DNA of 64,000 nt, taken from Ctena decussata. Taxonomy: Eukaryota; Mollusca; Bivalvia; Lucinida; Lucinidae. How positions within the stretch are numbered: the stretch's first letter is position 1; each line of letters begins with the position of its first letter. A model generated the notes under the pieces. That model was not told where the DNA came from and made no database searches. It saw only the letters and a program-made list of their open reading frames with translations. The DNA lies in the NCBI GenBank assembly GCA_963989385.1, contig OZ022500.1:112943842-113007841 (forward strand), given 5' to 3'. Made by a program: the position numbers and the translations under genes. This document shows positions 45,362 through 56,446 of the stretch, in pieces.

Positions 45362-45493
45362 CTTTTCCTCCTCGCCAAACCAGACTTTCTTCCCTACTGA
45401 TGTTTTGGCCCTATTATATCTCCAGTCATAGATTGGATTATATTCCTCATACCTCCGTGAATAACCTGCAACTGTCCATGGGCGCCGAGACAT
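45362..45493 (-). CDS. Candidate alternative first coding exon
   Basis: ATG at 45493, preceded by an in-frame TGA 15 bases upstream with no intervening splice acceptor, so it should be a true start if used. 44 codons: MSRRPWTVAGYSRRYEEYNP, IYDWRYNRAKTSVGKKVWFG, EEEK; donor GTAACC in phase 0. It joins in frame to the exon at 40719-40786. Tyr/Arg/Trp-rich, no domain recognised. Composition and donor look like a real exon, but its membership of the WDR49-like gene is inference. Confidence 0.6.
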
Positions 45494-46052
45494 GTTTATT
45501 TTATTGAATCATTAGCTTCAAATATTTTTTAAAAAATCACCGATTATTTTCTAAGATTATTTCATGTCCCAACACTTAGTGTCATGACAGTATTATGTAT
45601 AAATCATTATATGATCATTACATATGTATATAACGTTACATGATATACTCTTATCAAGGCAGTTTTCAATATTTATTTGGAAAATCTTGTATTTCTATAT
45701 TTACATGTTCCAAACATCCTTATATAGCCATTTTACATGTTTAACATTGCATATACAAACACTAGACTGCTTAACAAAACTCAAATAAACTGAGATCCTC
45801 AAAAAAGTGACGATAAAAACACTCTCAAAAAGTGTAAATCTTTGATAACGCTATGCATTGTCAATTGTAATCCTTATGTAAATTGTATAAAACACTTTCA
45901 CTTAATAGTGTGGGACAAAAAATCTTTTATTTTAAATTTCTATCTTTTTCTTTATTTACCTTCGTTTTTCTGTAAATCCTTATTGAAAGATTCTCACATT
46001 AATTATCTAACCTCATATAAATAAGAACATTTCAATAATCAATTTTTTTAAT

Positions 46053-46272
46053 TACCATAAAAATTCTATATATTGGGACAGTTAGGTCTAAGCAAATAGT
46101 GCAAACCTAGATCAGACTGCTCCTCATGGAGCAGTCTGATAAGGGTTTACACTATTTGCCATCCCATTTGCATTATTTGGGCACATTACTGACCTGTAAA
46201 ACCAAACTGTTACAATTTTAGGACAATTATGGTAATTATTTTCATGTCCCAATATTTGCAGTTTTTACGGTA
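46053..46272. mobile_element. MITE, ACCGTAAAAATT family, copy 5
   Basis: ACCATAAAAATTCTATATATT and CCAATATTTGCAGTTTTTAC then GGTA; palindrome CTGCTCCTCATGGAGCAG inside. Well kept. Confidence 0.85.
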
Positions 46273-46273
46273 T

Positions 46274-47576
46274 ATAATGCTCTTAAGTAAGACATTGGTT
46301 GCTGAGACTATCACTCCTCCTACCATGGGAGAAGACAGGACACAAACAAACTCAGTGCCAGGAGGTGCATCTTATGGATTCATTTCGCTGAGCTTCCTGG
46401 GGAACATCTTTATGAGAATTTGACACCAAAAAATAAAGAAAAAAAAAACTCTGGCTGATGGATGATGTAAAATCAGCGAGAGATTCTCAGTGCCGTATAA
46501 GGAATATCATCAATATTTCAAACATCTCATGCTATTTTCACCAAGTTCTGGAGGAAATATAAATACTGTCCTCCGCCCCCTCCCTTGAGAGGAGGTATAC
46601 TGCTGTCATAATGCCTGTGATTAAGTTCTTCTGTCTGTTCAGTTTCCTGTCAATACTTTGTGTTTTGATGCATTCAAAGTCTGCAGAAGAGATTATAACA
46701 ATGCTTAAACATGTCCCTTCCCACCTTCCATCATCCCCCCACCTCTTCCCACAAATTACAAAATGTATCAGATATGATTCTTGCACAAACATTTTGCAAT
46801 CGTAATCAAGAACATACTTATGAAGTGATAAAGTTTGAGACTGGATGCGATTTTTATCTTAGATAACTCAAAAAGACATGATGCACTGTAATCTGATGGG
46901 AAACACATTGTAAAGTTTCATCAAAATAAGCATCATTATGACTGAAGAGACTGCAAAGCAGAAAGGGGACTTTTCAACAAGGAAAGGCAACTCAAGAGGT
47001 TAATAAGACAGTGTAATGACTCATCATCTACTTGTATTTGGTATATTCTTGAAGTATCATACTAATAATCGAAATGTTGTAAAAGGTTGCCAAGCAAAAA
47101 TGAAAAGTTTGAGGACTGACTGATACATTCTATCCGCCATTAAAAAAAATCAGGCATATGAAAATGGGGATAATATAATACAGCTCACGAAACAACCTGT
47201 AAAGATATGGAACCGGTGTTCCTATATTAAAGTAAACAAAACATATTTACTATTCACTCTTATAAAACAGTAAAAAGCAAAATTAAATGTAAAGACATTC
47301 TTGAAACCACATAAACCACCAGTTTCTTAAATACATATTTGAACAAGGGTGTAAAAAGAGAAATAATCAGCACATAAAATATTTCTGACCCTTGTCACGA
47401 GAAAAGTGCAATATGGTATTTGTGAATAGTGAAGACTCAGTTCAGTCTGTTTAACTGTGCAGTGTGATCAGTCCTTTCTGTTCACTTAATAGATTATACA
47501 GGAGCCTTATACAATTCTTGTTAATTCCTAGCTGATTCTTCTACCTAACAGTTCGGACAGGTCACTTCCCATCATA
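46274..47576. other. Intron/intergenic, nothing recognised
   Basis: No exon with both splice signals and a consistent phase, and no named repeat. Confidence 0.4.
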
Positions 47577-47770
47577 ATGGGAGCCCCAATAGCTCAGTGG
47601 GATAAGCCCTTGTCTGCTAAGCTAGCCTTAGTTCAAATCCTGCTGCAGGCAGAATTATTTTCAACCATAAACAGGGTTCCACTGCACATAACCTTTCATT
47701 ATTCCTTCTGTGGGCTTGATCTGACTGAATACTGTTGAAAGGGCATTAAACAATTGCACAAGTCAATAAT
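47577..47770 (+). mobile_element. tRNA-derived SINE
   Basis: Head AGCCCCAATAGCTCAGTGGG (A box) and TTAGTTCAAATCCTGCT (B box), tail TGACTGAATACTGTTGAAAG with CATTAAACAATTG. Same tail type as 9595-9775. Confidence 0.65.
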
Positions 47771-48840
47771 CCAATTTGATATGAATGCCTGGCTTGATTT
47801 AAATTGTACTTATTCTTCAGGAATTCCTGTATTTAACCCAAACAGAGTAGACCCTGGCCACATGCTGCATTAATTTTGTGGAATCTGATGCAGGTCTACA
47901 CTGTCTACAAACAGTGTAAAAGAATGACAATGATAACACAAACTGTTACAAAACAAATACTACATCACATCTGATGCCAGATATCGAAGACATAGACACA
48001 AAAGTGACAACACTAGTACATTTGATTCAAACAATATTTTGAGTGTGAGAATTTCATTACTTCATGTTCACTACTTTCAAAGGAAAATACTTGTGAAAAT
48101 CAAGACAGATTAAAGTTTACATAATTAATCAAAATGATTGAGGAGAATATCTTAAGTGAAAGTATTTGCTTTCATGTGATCATTCAAATATCTCTTTTTA
48201 TCGAGAAGACACCCGCAGACAGACATGAGGTATCTTGATTAACAATTAATCTAAACTACAGGTGTAAAACAGTTCATTGCAAAGCTTTAAGCTTTCATAC
48301 TGCACTTCTAGATATTTTCTTTCATTCATCTAGTCATCAAGAACTGACAGACAAATTTCATTTCTACTATGCCTATGGTCTTCTACTTGTGTATCTGCCA
48401 CCAGTGAGCAATGAATTGCAGTTTGAAGAGTGCACATAAAGTGCAAAGTATACACAACTAAAGCAAGTAATTATGGTTTATTAAATAGAGGATCTTACAT
48501 GAGTGTATGAATTTATTAAACAAGTTGGGGAAAAAGATAAAATGCTAGGCTATGCCTGGCATCTTATGTTTCCCTAACGAGTTTAATAAATTCAACAATA
48601 CAGGAGCATGAATGCAAGATTCTATCTATCATATGACACTAAAATCGCATTTTATAAGCAAATTTTGCACTAAATTATCAAGATTTCGTCATTAGAAAAC
48701 GCAACGTTCTTATGGACATCAACACATAATGTTAAGACGTAATTTGCATGTTTAATCCACTTGTTGATTAATTGTTTTAATGCATGGCTTTATAACACTC
48801 TCAGATGCAACATCATATGATATAAACATATCTACCCAAC
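47771..48840. other. Nothing recognised
   Basis: AT-rich. A weak inverted pair around ATGAATTTATTAAACAAGTT and ACGAGTTTAATAAATTCAAC (48507-48597) was noted; no gene seen. Confidence 0.4.
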
Positions 48841-48844
48841 TTTG

Positions 48845-49270
48845 GTGAAATCCACAAACTGGAAATTACGTCAAGAAAAAATATTAATTTTTCAGTTCTA
48901 TGGCTGTTCCAGCGATATATTCCTGCAAGTTTGGCTATAATTCACTAACTGCTTCAAGAAATAAAAGAAAATTTAACATTCTATGCTCTGTGACCTTGAA
49001 AACGGAATCAAGGTCACACAAACCTAAACAGCTTTTTACTTGTCCAAATGACCTAACTACAAGTTAGGTGAAAATCTACCCTCTGCTTCAGGAAATGTCA
49101 CACACTGTGATGTCAATATATAAAACAGAAGTTTCAGCCCTTCTTTGACCTTGGAAACCAAAATCGAATCTTCCCTTTATCATGTCCAATTATATATATC
49201 TACACAAGCTTGGTAGAAATTCAAAATCTAGTTCACGAGACAGAGTGTATGTAAGTAGTCACACAAGTGC
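48845..49270. repeat. Degenerate tandem-core repeat, about three units
   Basis: GACCTTGAAAACGGAATCAA and GGTCACACAAACC, then GACCTTGGAAACC, and repeated CAAGTTTGGCTATAATTCAC-like motifs at about 135-150 bp. A diverged relative of the array at 17908-19283. Confidence 0.55.
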
Positions 49271-49509
49271 AGATGCAGACATTAACATGATCCACATCAA
49301 AAACAGTATGTCCGTGCTCATATTTGGTTGTGATGACATAATGCAGCTACCCATGCTTCATAGTGCAGAACCTGATCAGACTGTTCCTAGAGGAGCAGCT
49401 TGATCTGGGTCAGAACTGTTTGTTCATCAATGTAAGCCCCCATCCCTAGGGTTTTTTACATTAATTGCTAGGCAGTGTGAAAGAATTATTACTGTCTTTT
49501 TTACAGTAC

Positions 49510-49702
49510 CTGACTAGGGAAGACTGGAAACAAGGCTTTGATTACAGCTTTGTATGTTTTCAACATCTCAGGATTATGTTCAAGGGAGTGGAGGAGTGAA
49601 GCCTGGTACCGAGCAGTGTATGTGGCAGGAGAAACAGCATGTCTCTGGTGCTCAGCTTGCTGGTTCCCATTACTAGGTAGTACTTGCGACTTTGATGCAG
49701 TC
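49510..49702 (-). CDS. Candidate upstream exon
   Basis: 193 bases: one base (G) completes an arginine codon with AG from the exon at 51722, then 64 codons, ending in phase 0. Acceptor ATTTCAG, donor CAG|GTACTG. It encodes TASKSQVLPSNGNQQAEHQR, HAVSPATYTARYQASLLHSL, EHNPEMLKTYKAVIKALFPV and FPSQ. The second half looks like an amphipathic helix; no domain recognised. It could splice in frame to the exon at 40719-40786, or belong to a separate upstream gene. A MITE starts 16 bases upstream of its acceptor. Confidence 0.6.
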
Positions 49703-49718
49703 CTGAAATAGTAAAAGA

Positions 49719-49922
49719 TACCGTAAAAATTCGAAATTTCGGGACACCAAAATTAATTACCATAATTGTCCTAAAATTGGGCCAGTTTGGTTTTACAGCG
49801 TAGTAATGTGTCCAAAAATTCAAATGGGATGGCAGATAGTGTAAACCCTGATCAGACTGCTCCTTGGGGTTCACACTATTTGCTCAGACCTAACTGTCCC
49901 AATAAATAGACTTTTTACGGTA
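49719..49922. mobile_element. MITE, ACCGTAAAAATT family, copy 6, next to a splice acceptor
   Basis: Ends TACCGTAAAAATTCGAAATT and AATAGACTTTTTACGGTA. On the transcript strand it ends 16 bases before the acceptor AG of the exon at 49510-49702, so it must overlap the branch-point region. Confidence 0.85.
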
Positions 49923-50172
49923 TTTATTGAAGTATTTTGCCTATTCTGTCTGTCAAAGCAGGAAACTCCATAAATGCCATCATGAATTAATTTTAAATAA
50001 TTTGAGTACAACATATCATAACTATAATCATATTTTATATTTTTGAAGAAATAGGTATCACATCAGAACCTGGATAGTGCAGGAATAGGTCTCTCAGTTG
50101 TCACCACAGTGTGCCCTGTTTAATTCCCAATGTTGCCAGGTGAAAGGGCCACAGTCAGAGGTTTTCTGTTGT

Positions 50173-51384
50173 TATCCCCCGCCGAAGGCGGAAGGATATA
50201 GATTTCTCCATGTCTGTCTGTCCTTCCGTCCGTCCGAGCCCGTCCAGAGCCATTACTAGGTAACCATTGAACGGAATTTCATGAAACTTATAATAAATGT
50301 ATATCACTATAAGCACTGATGCACATGAAGTTTCGTCACACTGGCTTAAGTAATGCATGAGTTATTGCCCTTGAATTGTGTCAGTTTTTCCGTCAGTCCA
50401 TCCCTCCGGAGCCATTACTAGGTAACCATTGAACAGAATTTCATGAAACTTATAATAAATGTATATCACTATAAGGCGCTGATGCATGTGAAGTTTCGTC
50501 ACACTGGCTTAAGTAATGCATGAGTTATTGCCCTTGAATTGCTTTCAAAATGATAGAATGAGCCATAACTAAGTAACCAATTATTAGAATTTCATGAAAC
50601 ATATAAATGTATATCACTATAAGACGCTGATGCACATGAAGTTTCGTCACACTGGCTTCAGTAATGCCTGAGTTATTGTCCTTGAATTGCTTTTTTCAAA
50701 ATGATAAAATGAGCCCTGACTAAGTAACCAATTATCAGAATTTCATGAAATTTAAAATACATGTGTATCACTATTAAACAGTTGTGCACATAAAGTTTTG
50801 TCAGAATGACATCAGTAGTGCATGAGTTATTGCCCTTGAATCAATTTAAAATCAACAAATTTAGCCATAACTAAGTAATCAATAAATGGAATTCTATGAA
50901 ACTTATACTAAATATGTCTTATTGTAACAGGGTGATGCATGTAAAGTTTTGTTGGACTTGCTTCAGTAATGCATGAGTTAATGCCCTTGAATTGCTTTAA
51001 AATAGACAAATTGAGTCATAACTAAATAACCAGTGAAGGGAATTTCACGAAACTTAAAACAGTTATGTATCATCATAACATAACAATTAACTTTAAGTTT
51101 TGTCATGATGGCATCAGTAATGCATGAGTTACTGTCCTTTATTTGATTTAAAATACACAAATAAGCCATAACTAAGTTGCAAACGAACAAAATTTCTTGA
51201 AACTTGATATAAATATATATCATCACAGCGAGATGATACTTAAGCAAGTTGTTTAGAGTGGCCTAACTTAAACATATGGGTTATTGCCCCTTGATTTAAA
51301 GGCCACACCTTCAGTGACCAGTGAACAAAATTTTATCAAACTGAAAATAAGCCATAAACAAATCAGCCATTTCGGAGGGGGATA
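50173..51384. mobile_element. Tandem-core element, ~151-bp period, seven units
   Basis: TIRs TATCCCCCGCCGAA (50173-50186) and TTCGGAGGGGGATA (51371-51384). Units marked by GAATTTCATGAAAC at 50274, 50437, 50588, 50739, about 50890, 51041 and 51191. A run of TCCGTCCGTCC lies near the left end. Confidence 0.88.
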
Positions 51385-51721
51385 TAAATTCAATGAATTT
51401 ACTTGTTTTTTTTTGTGTTTGTGTTTTTTTTCAAGCTGTAATTTTTTTAGCACATAGAAAATATACAGTTAATCATTTATCTATTATTAACCTTTTTTTG
51501 TTAATCATAGGATTTTACCATCCTTTTTACTTTATATACTTATTTATTTACCGTTTTTGACAACTGTGATCTCTGCATTAGCTTTTGACTCTGCATTTTC
51601 ATGCAGTGTGATATTGTTCAAATTTTACTAAACACATAAAACTTTGAAGTGCCGAAAAATGGAATATATAGCCATCAAACAAGACAAAGAAGGAAAAACA
51701 AAGAAAACAGTATATCCTTAC

Positions 51722-51757
51722 CTTTGTAATTTCTTCTCCATTTCTTTCTGTTGACAA
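51722..51757 (-). CDS. Candidate short upstream exon, possible start
   Basis: The donor AAAG|GTAAGG is strong. The frame reads CQQKEMEKKLQ plus AG, completing R with the exon at 49702. The acceptor could be at 51761, 51758 or 51748. The ATG at about 51742 could itself be a start (MEKKLQRTASK). Short, lysine-rich, helical. Support is the strong donor and phase match only. Confidence 0.4.
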
Positions 51758-52155
51758 CTACTAAAATACGTAATTTAGAAGTCCGGAACTCCAAATGTAA
51801 TAAAAACAGCCTTATAATAACATCTCCATTTAAATTATAGTTTTAATTTATTTTGAAGGGTCCAGCCCATTTTTTCAATACAATACCCTCTCATGTAATG
51901 ACCAGTGCCACTTAAAAGGGTTAGAAATATTTATTTCTAACCTCTTAACATCAAACAGTCACAAACGCAACAATTTATGACACCAGTTTTACCATAAGCA
52001 TTTGGACAGTGGTTTTGAGCAAACAGTGTAGACCTGGATATGACTGCTCAAAGGAGCAGTCAGATCCAGATCTGCTCTGCTTAATTTCATAAACTTCCCC
52101 TAATGAAAGAAATGTACTTGTCCAAAGCTGATGATGAAAAGAATCCATTTAAATA

Positions 52156-52365
52156 TTAAAGTGCCAAAACTGCAGACGACAAAATTTACGTCTGCAAAAT
52201 TGCAAAAAAAACTTTCATTCAAACAGTATCATATGAGAATTCAAAGACTAGAGGGCAAACAGAAAAAGTCCAGATGAGATGGGTCATTATGATCTGCCTT
52301 ATCTGGATCTACACTGTTTGCAAATTCAACTACTGGTAGTTTCATTTTTGGTGCTTTTAGTGTTA
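52156..52365 (+). mobile_element. TTAA MITE, ~210-bp family, copy 6
   Basis: TTAAAGTGCCAAAACTGCAG at the left, GTGCTTTTAGTGTTAA at the right; GACGACAAAATTTACGTCTG inside. Just upstream, 51993-52090 is a partial ACCGTAAAAATT-family MITE. Confidence 0.7.
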
Positions 52366-53087
52366 AAAATCATTGCATATGGCTAATAGGTATGAAGCCA
52401 TAAAAAGCTTTAGGGCATAGGTGACTTGAGAATATCAAGAGCAGCTTGCACATCTAAGATGTGTGCTCAGGATCTTTTGTATTGACAAAACCAATTCCCA
52501 AAGACCCTCAAATCATGTTTGTGACTAGCAAAGGCTCACATCAATTTGCTTAAGTGTAAAGGCTGATCTGAACCACTGCTGGTTTTAAATAACGTAAGGC
52601 ACCCATCGATGGCTACATGATTAAATATCAGGTAGCATTGTGGTAAACAATTCTTAACCATATAATAATAGGCAAAACAACAATCTATAAAAATTACCAT
52701 TCACATAGAAATGAAACTTTCTTTTAACTTTCATTAAAATGTCATAAAATGAATCCTTTTCAAACTTTATAAATACAGGTAGCCATAAAAATTACCAATT
52801 TTCTTTCAAATAAAATACGGCATAACCTATTATATCTAATCAGTTACTTCATCTATAAAAAAGTGATTTTTCATTTTCATCACAATTATAATTGGTTTTA
52901 AACATTACTATAGAATTCCGTTAAATCATCTTTTGACAACAAAAGTTAAGACAGTCTTATAATAATATACGAGGGTCATTCATAATATAACCAGCCTAAC
53001 ATACTTGCCATCACCCCTAACTTCTTTCTCCAGACAATCACCATTGAGGTTCCTGCACTGTGTTCAAGGATGTTTTTACAAATCAGG

Positions 53088-53230
53088 CCCAGAGATTATA
53101 AAACTTGAGTACATTCTCAAACTAAAAATAAAGCACACTGATTGGCTGCTTCCGAGCATGTGCTTGGAAGCAGCCAATCAGTGCGCTTTATTTTGAGTTT
53201 GAGATTATTCTCAAGTTTTATAACCTCGAA
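53088..53230. repeat. Palindromic foldback, arms ~65 bp
   Basis: ACTGATTGGCTGCTTCCGAG and TTGGAAGCAGCCAATCAGTG face each other, with TTATAAAACTTGAG and CTCAAGTTTTATAA at the ends. Confidence 0.85.
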
Positions 53231-53324
53231 CCCTGTTGTGATAGAAACTCCAGTTTGTTCATACAGCCACCTCTTGACTGTTGTTTGGTGAGCATCAGTG
53301 GACTGGAAGTGGCATCCATGCAAT

Positions 53325-53533
53325 TACCGTAAAAATTCTAAATATTGGGACACCAAAAATAATTTCCATAATTGTCCTAAAATTGGAACAGTTTGGGTTT
53401 ACAGTGCAGTAATTTGTCAAAAAAATGCAAATGGGAAGGCAAATAGTGTAAACCCTGATCAGACTGCTCCTTGATCTGGTTTTGCACTATTTGCTCAGAC
53501 CTAACTGTCTCAATATATTGAGTTTTGACGGTA
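53325..53533. mobile_element. MITE, ACCGTAAAAATT family, copy 7
   Basis: TACCGTAAAAATTCTAAATA and TATATTGAGTTTTGACGGTA; contains GCAAATAGTGTAAACCCTGA and CAGACTGCTCC. Close to copy 6. Confidence 0.88.
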
Positions 53534-53570
53534 CCTTGAATTTTCTACAGGTACATCTATCTTTTTTTTT

Positions 53571-55133
53571 CAGGGTGGCCACAAAATTTTGGAAATCAAA
53601 TTCCCCGATTATTCCCTGATTTTTCCCTGGTTTTTCCCCGATTTGGCTTGATTTTCCAAGATAAAATTTCCTGATACTGTCACAAAAGCCTTCATTTTGA
53701 AGTCATTATGACAGAAAGTATCTCCATTTTTAAAAAACAACAACCTCAAACTATGATATATAATGCCTTCTTAATGTTAATGCTTTTCAATTTACTTACA
53801 TGGTAACGAAAATCAATTGGTGAAATATTTATATGGCCTCCAACCTTCCCTCATAGCCATACCTTCACCTCCAAATGAATGTTACAAACATTACTGTTTT
53901 AATGTTTTTTGATCATTTATTTTGTCTTATTTTATTTTTATTTCATTCATTTTTTTGGTACATGGTAGACTGTCTAAACCTTTTTGCCATTTCCAAGCTA
54001 ACAGCAGTGCTGTGCAAAAACAGACCAAGGCTCAGCCTGAGGGTAACTGAGCCAAAAAGAAATGCTCCTTCTGAGTTTCAGTTCAGAGAATTTACAAGCT
54101 AATATGTATGGAAAAGAAGGGAAGACAAAAAGTTTGGTCGAAATTTCTCAAAGATATTCAGCAAGCTTCTCTCTTTCTGGAGCCCTAAGCCGAGTCCTGA
54201 AGACAATAAAAAGACCATTTGAATCCTATTAAACTATCAACAAGATGACCCTAGGACTTCAGACAATACAAAATGTCTCCTTACACAACATTAAACCAGT
54301 GGTGTAAAATGTTCTATAACTTACACATTTCTGGTGTATAGATTACTTAGAACTGAACTTAGAGGTACAAACAATACTTAACACTTTATAGAACTATACT
54401 TAATTTTTCATCAAATTAGTGTCAGTAACTTAGCATCAAGGATCATTTGATGTCAACATTTGGCTATTTGACAGTCTACCTTACACATTATTTTATACTT
54501 TATTTGAACCATAAAGTAAATTAACACGTGCATATAAATGTAGCTGAAAACTTGCTGCTCATAGAATACTTTCAGTGTTTTTTTCCTAAAACTACTTTTT
54601 GTTAGCTCAAAAATAGCTTTATAATTTCAAGAAAATAAGTAGGTAAGCATACAATGCTAATTCAGAGAAGCATGCAATACTGAATTATGTAACACACATG
54701 ACCATAACCACACAAAGTGGACATTCATATTTCAATTTAGATTGTTTTTCAATTCTCCACTACAGAAAAATCACTTTTATTGTATTAAGATTTTTACAAA
54801 TCATTGCTTTCAGATAAATGCTCATTACAAAGTTCGAAACCTATGGAAGGAAAATGCTTAATATTCAATACTTCGCACTATACCCCTTAAACAAATTAAT
54901 TTGTACATGTATATCATACAGTTGTCAGAAGGAGACTTACACTTATTTTATTGCAGAAAGTAACCACCAGTAACCATGATACCTGCTTGAAAAGTTTCAT
55001 GTTATCAAAATACAATTTTTAAAATTCCCGGATTTTTCCCTGATTTTCTTCAAATTTTCAAATTCCCTGATTTTTCCCTGCAGGGAATTTTTTTCATCAT
55101 TTTCCCTGTTTTCCAGAGCTTGTGGCCACCCTG
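53571..55133. mobile_element. Non-autonomous DNA element with CAGGGTGGCCAC ends
   Basis: TIRs CAGGGTGGCCACAA and TTGTGGCCACCCTG; the subterminal regions repeat TTTTTCCCTGATTTTCC-like motifs at both ends in inverted sense. The 1.56-kb interior has no transposase. CAGGG ends suggest hAT, but the flanks are T-rich and no clear 8-bp duplication can be proven. Confidence 0.75.
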
Positions 55134-56234
55134 TTTTTCAAATCTTAATTTCCAATACCACAATAAAATAGTGGCCTGACATCTAAGGATAAGAATGCAA
55201 TCAAACAGAGGCTTGAATGAGAATCAACACTGCTGAATTCTGTCCAAACAAAAAAGACTTTCTGCAGCGGTGTGGAGGATAAACTGATGCAGTCTAAAGA
55301 AACTGAAATAATGTAAACCCTGAAAACTTAACACTTAAACACCCAACATGAAAAAAAAAAAAAAAAAAAAAAATTGACAAATAAATAAACATGTAGCTGA
55401 ATATGTAAACAGTATGAATTCAGGTAAGGTGGCTCATAATGAGCCACCTATCAGGATTTACACTGTCTGCCCTCTTATCTTTAAATTCTGCATCCGATAT
55501 AGATTTGATGGAACATTATTTTATTTTTTTTCAAATTTTATATCGCAATTTTTTTCATCTGCTTTTTTGGAACTTTAAGGATGTGAAAGTATATTGTGGC
55601 GAGCCTCCAATAGTTTTTGTAATAATATCCTTGTTACAAACTAAGAGCCTCAAGAGTTTGGAAGAACAGGAACACCAGGAAATGACTAGTTTATTTATTT
55701 TGAGATATGTCATTGCAACTACACAACATTAATAAACATAATAACTAATGGCTAACTATGGTAAATTGTAAGAAAAACAAACTGCCAGAAAATAGGAAAT
55801 CCAGTTCCAATTGAAAAATGATCTGTGCCCTGAGAAAAGATTCCCTAGGGTATGTGCCAACAGCACAGATGAAGCACCAACAAGAATTCTGCAGGCATGC
55901 GGTGTCCCACCTATCTGCACACTGTCACAAAATAGAGATAAACCAGAAAACTTGATACGCCACCATTAACCCTGTACAAGCAATACCTAGGTCTCTCTTC
56001 TGCTAATCGCAGGTAAGACAAAAAGGAAAATAGTTGACTCCACAACCAGCCCAGAGCCAGATCATCCATATATATATATAGAGTGTACCCTCTCAAATCT
56101 TTGAATTTCTAATATGATACAGCTAGGACGGAGCATTTTTGTAATTCTGCAGACGTAAATTTTGTCATCTAATTTTTTAATGCTTTAAGGTTAAGATCAA
56201 CCTATTCGCATCTACGCAATCAGATTTATGATCC
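55134..56234. other. Repeat fragments
   Basis: An A run of about 24 bases at 55350-55373; a decayed TTAA-family MITE at about 55390-55580 (GTGGCTCATAATGAGCCAC); and a truncated tail of the same family at 56090-56193 (GCAGACGTAAATTTTGTC). No exon seen. Confidence 0.5.
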
Positions 56235-56446
56235 ATAACCGTAATGACCCTAAATATTTGGACAGACCGGTCTAAACAATTACTGTAGACCCATATCAAA
56301 CTGCTCCTTCTGGATCAGGGTCTACAATGTTTCCCATTCATTAAGCATCATTTGGATGCATTAACATGTGTGATACCCACTTTCTACGATTTTTCAAACA
56401 ATAATTGTCCGACTTTCGGGTGTCCGAAATTTTAGGGTGATTACGG
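56235..56446. mobile_element. MITE, ACCGTAAAAATT family, copy 8
   Basis: AACCGTAATGACCCTAAATA and TTTTAGGGTGATTACGGTA, with GTCTAAACAATTACTGTAG and GGGTCTACAATGTTTCCC. Confidence 0.75.
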
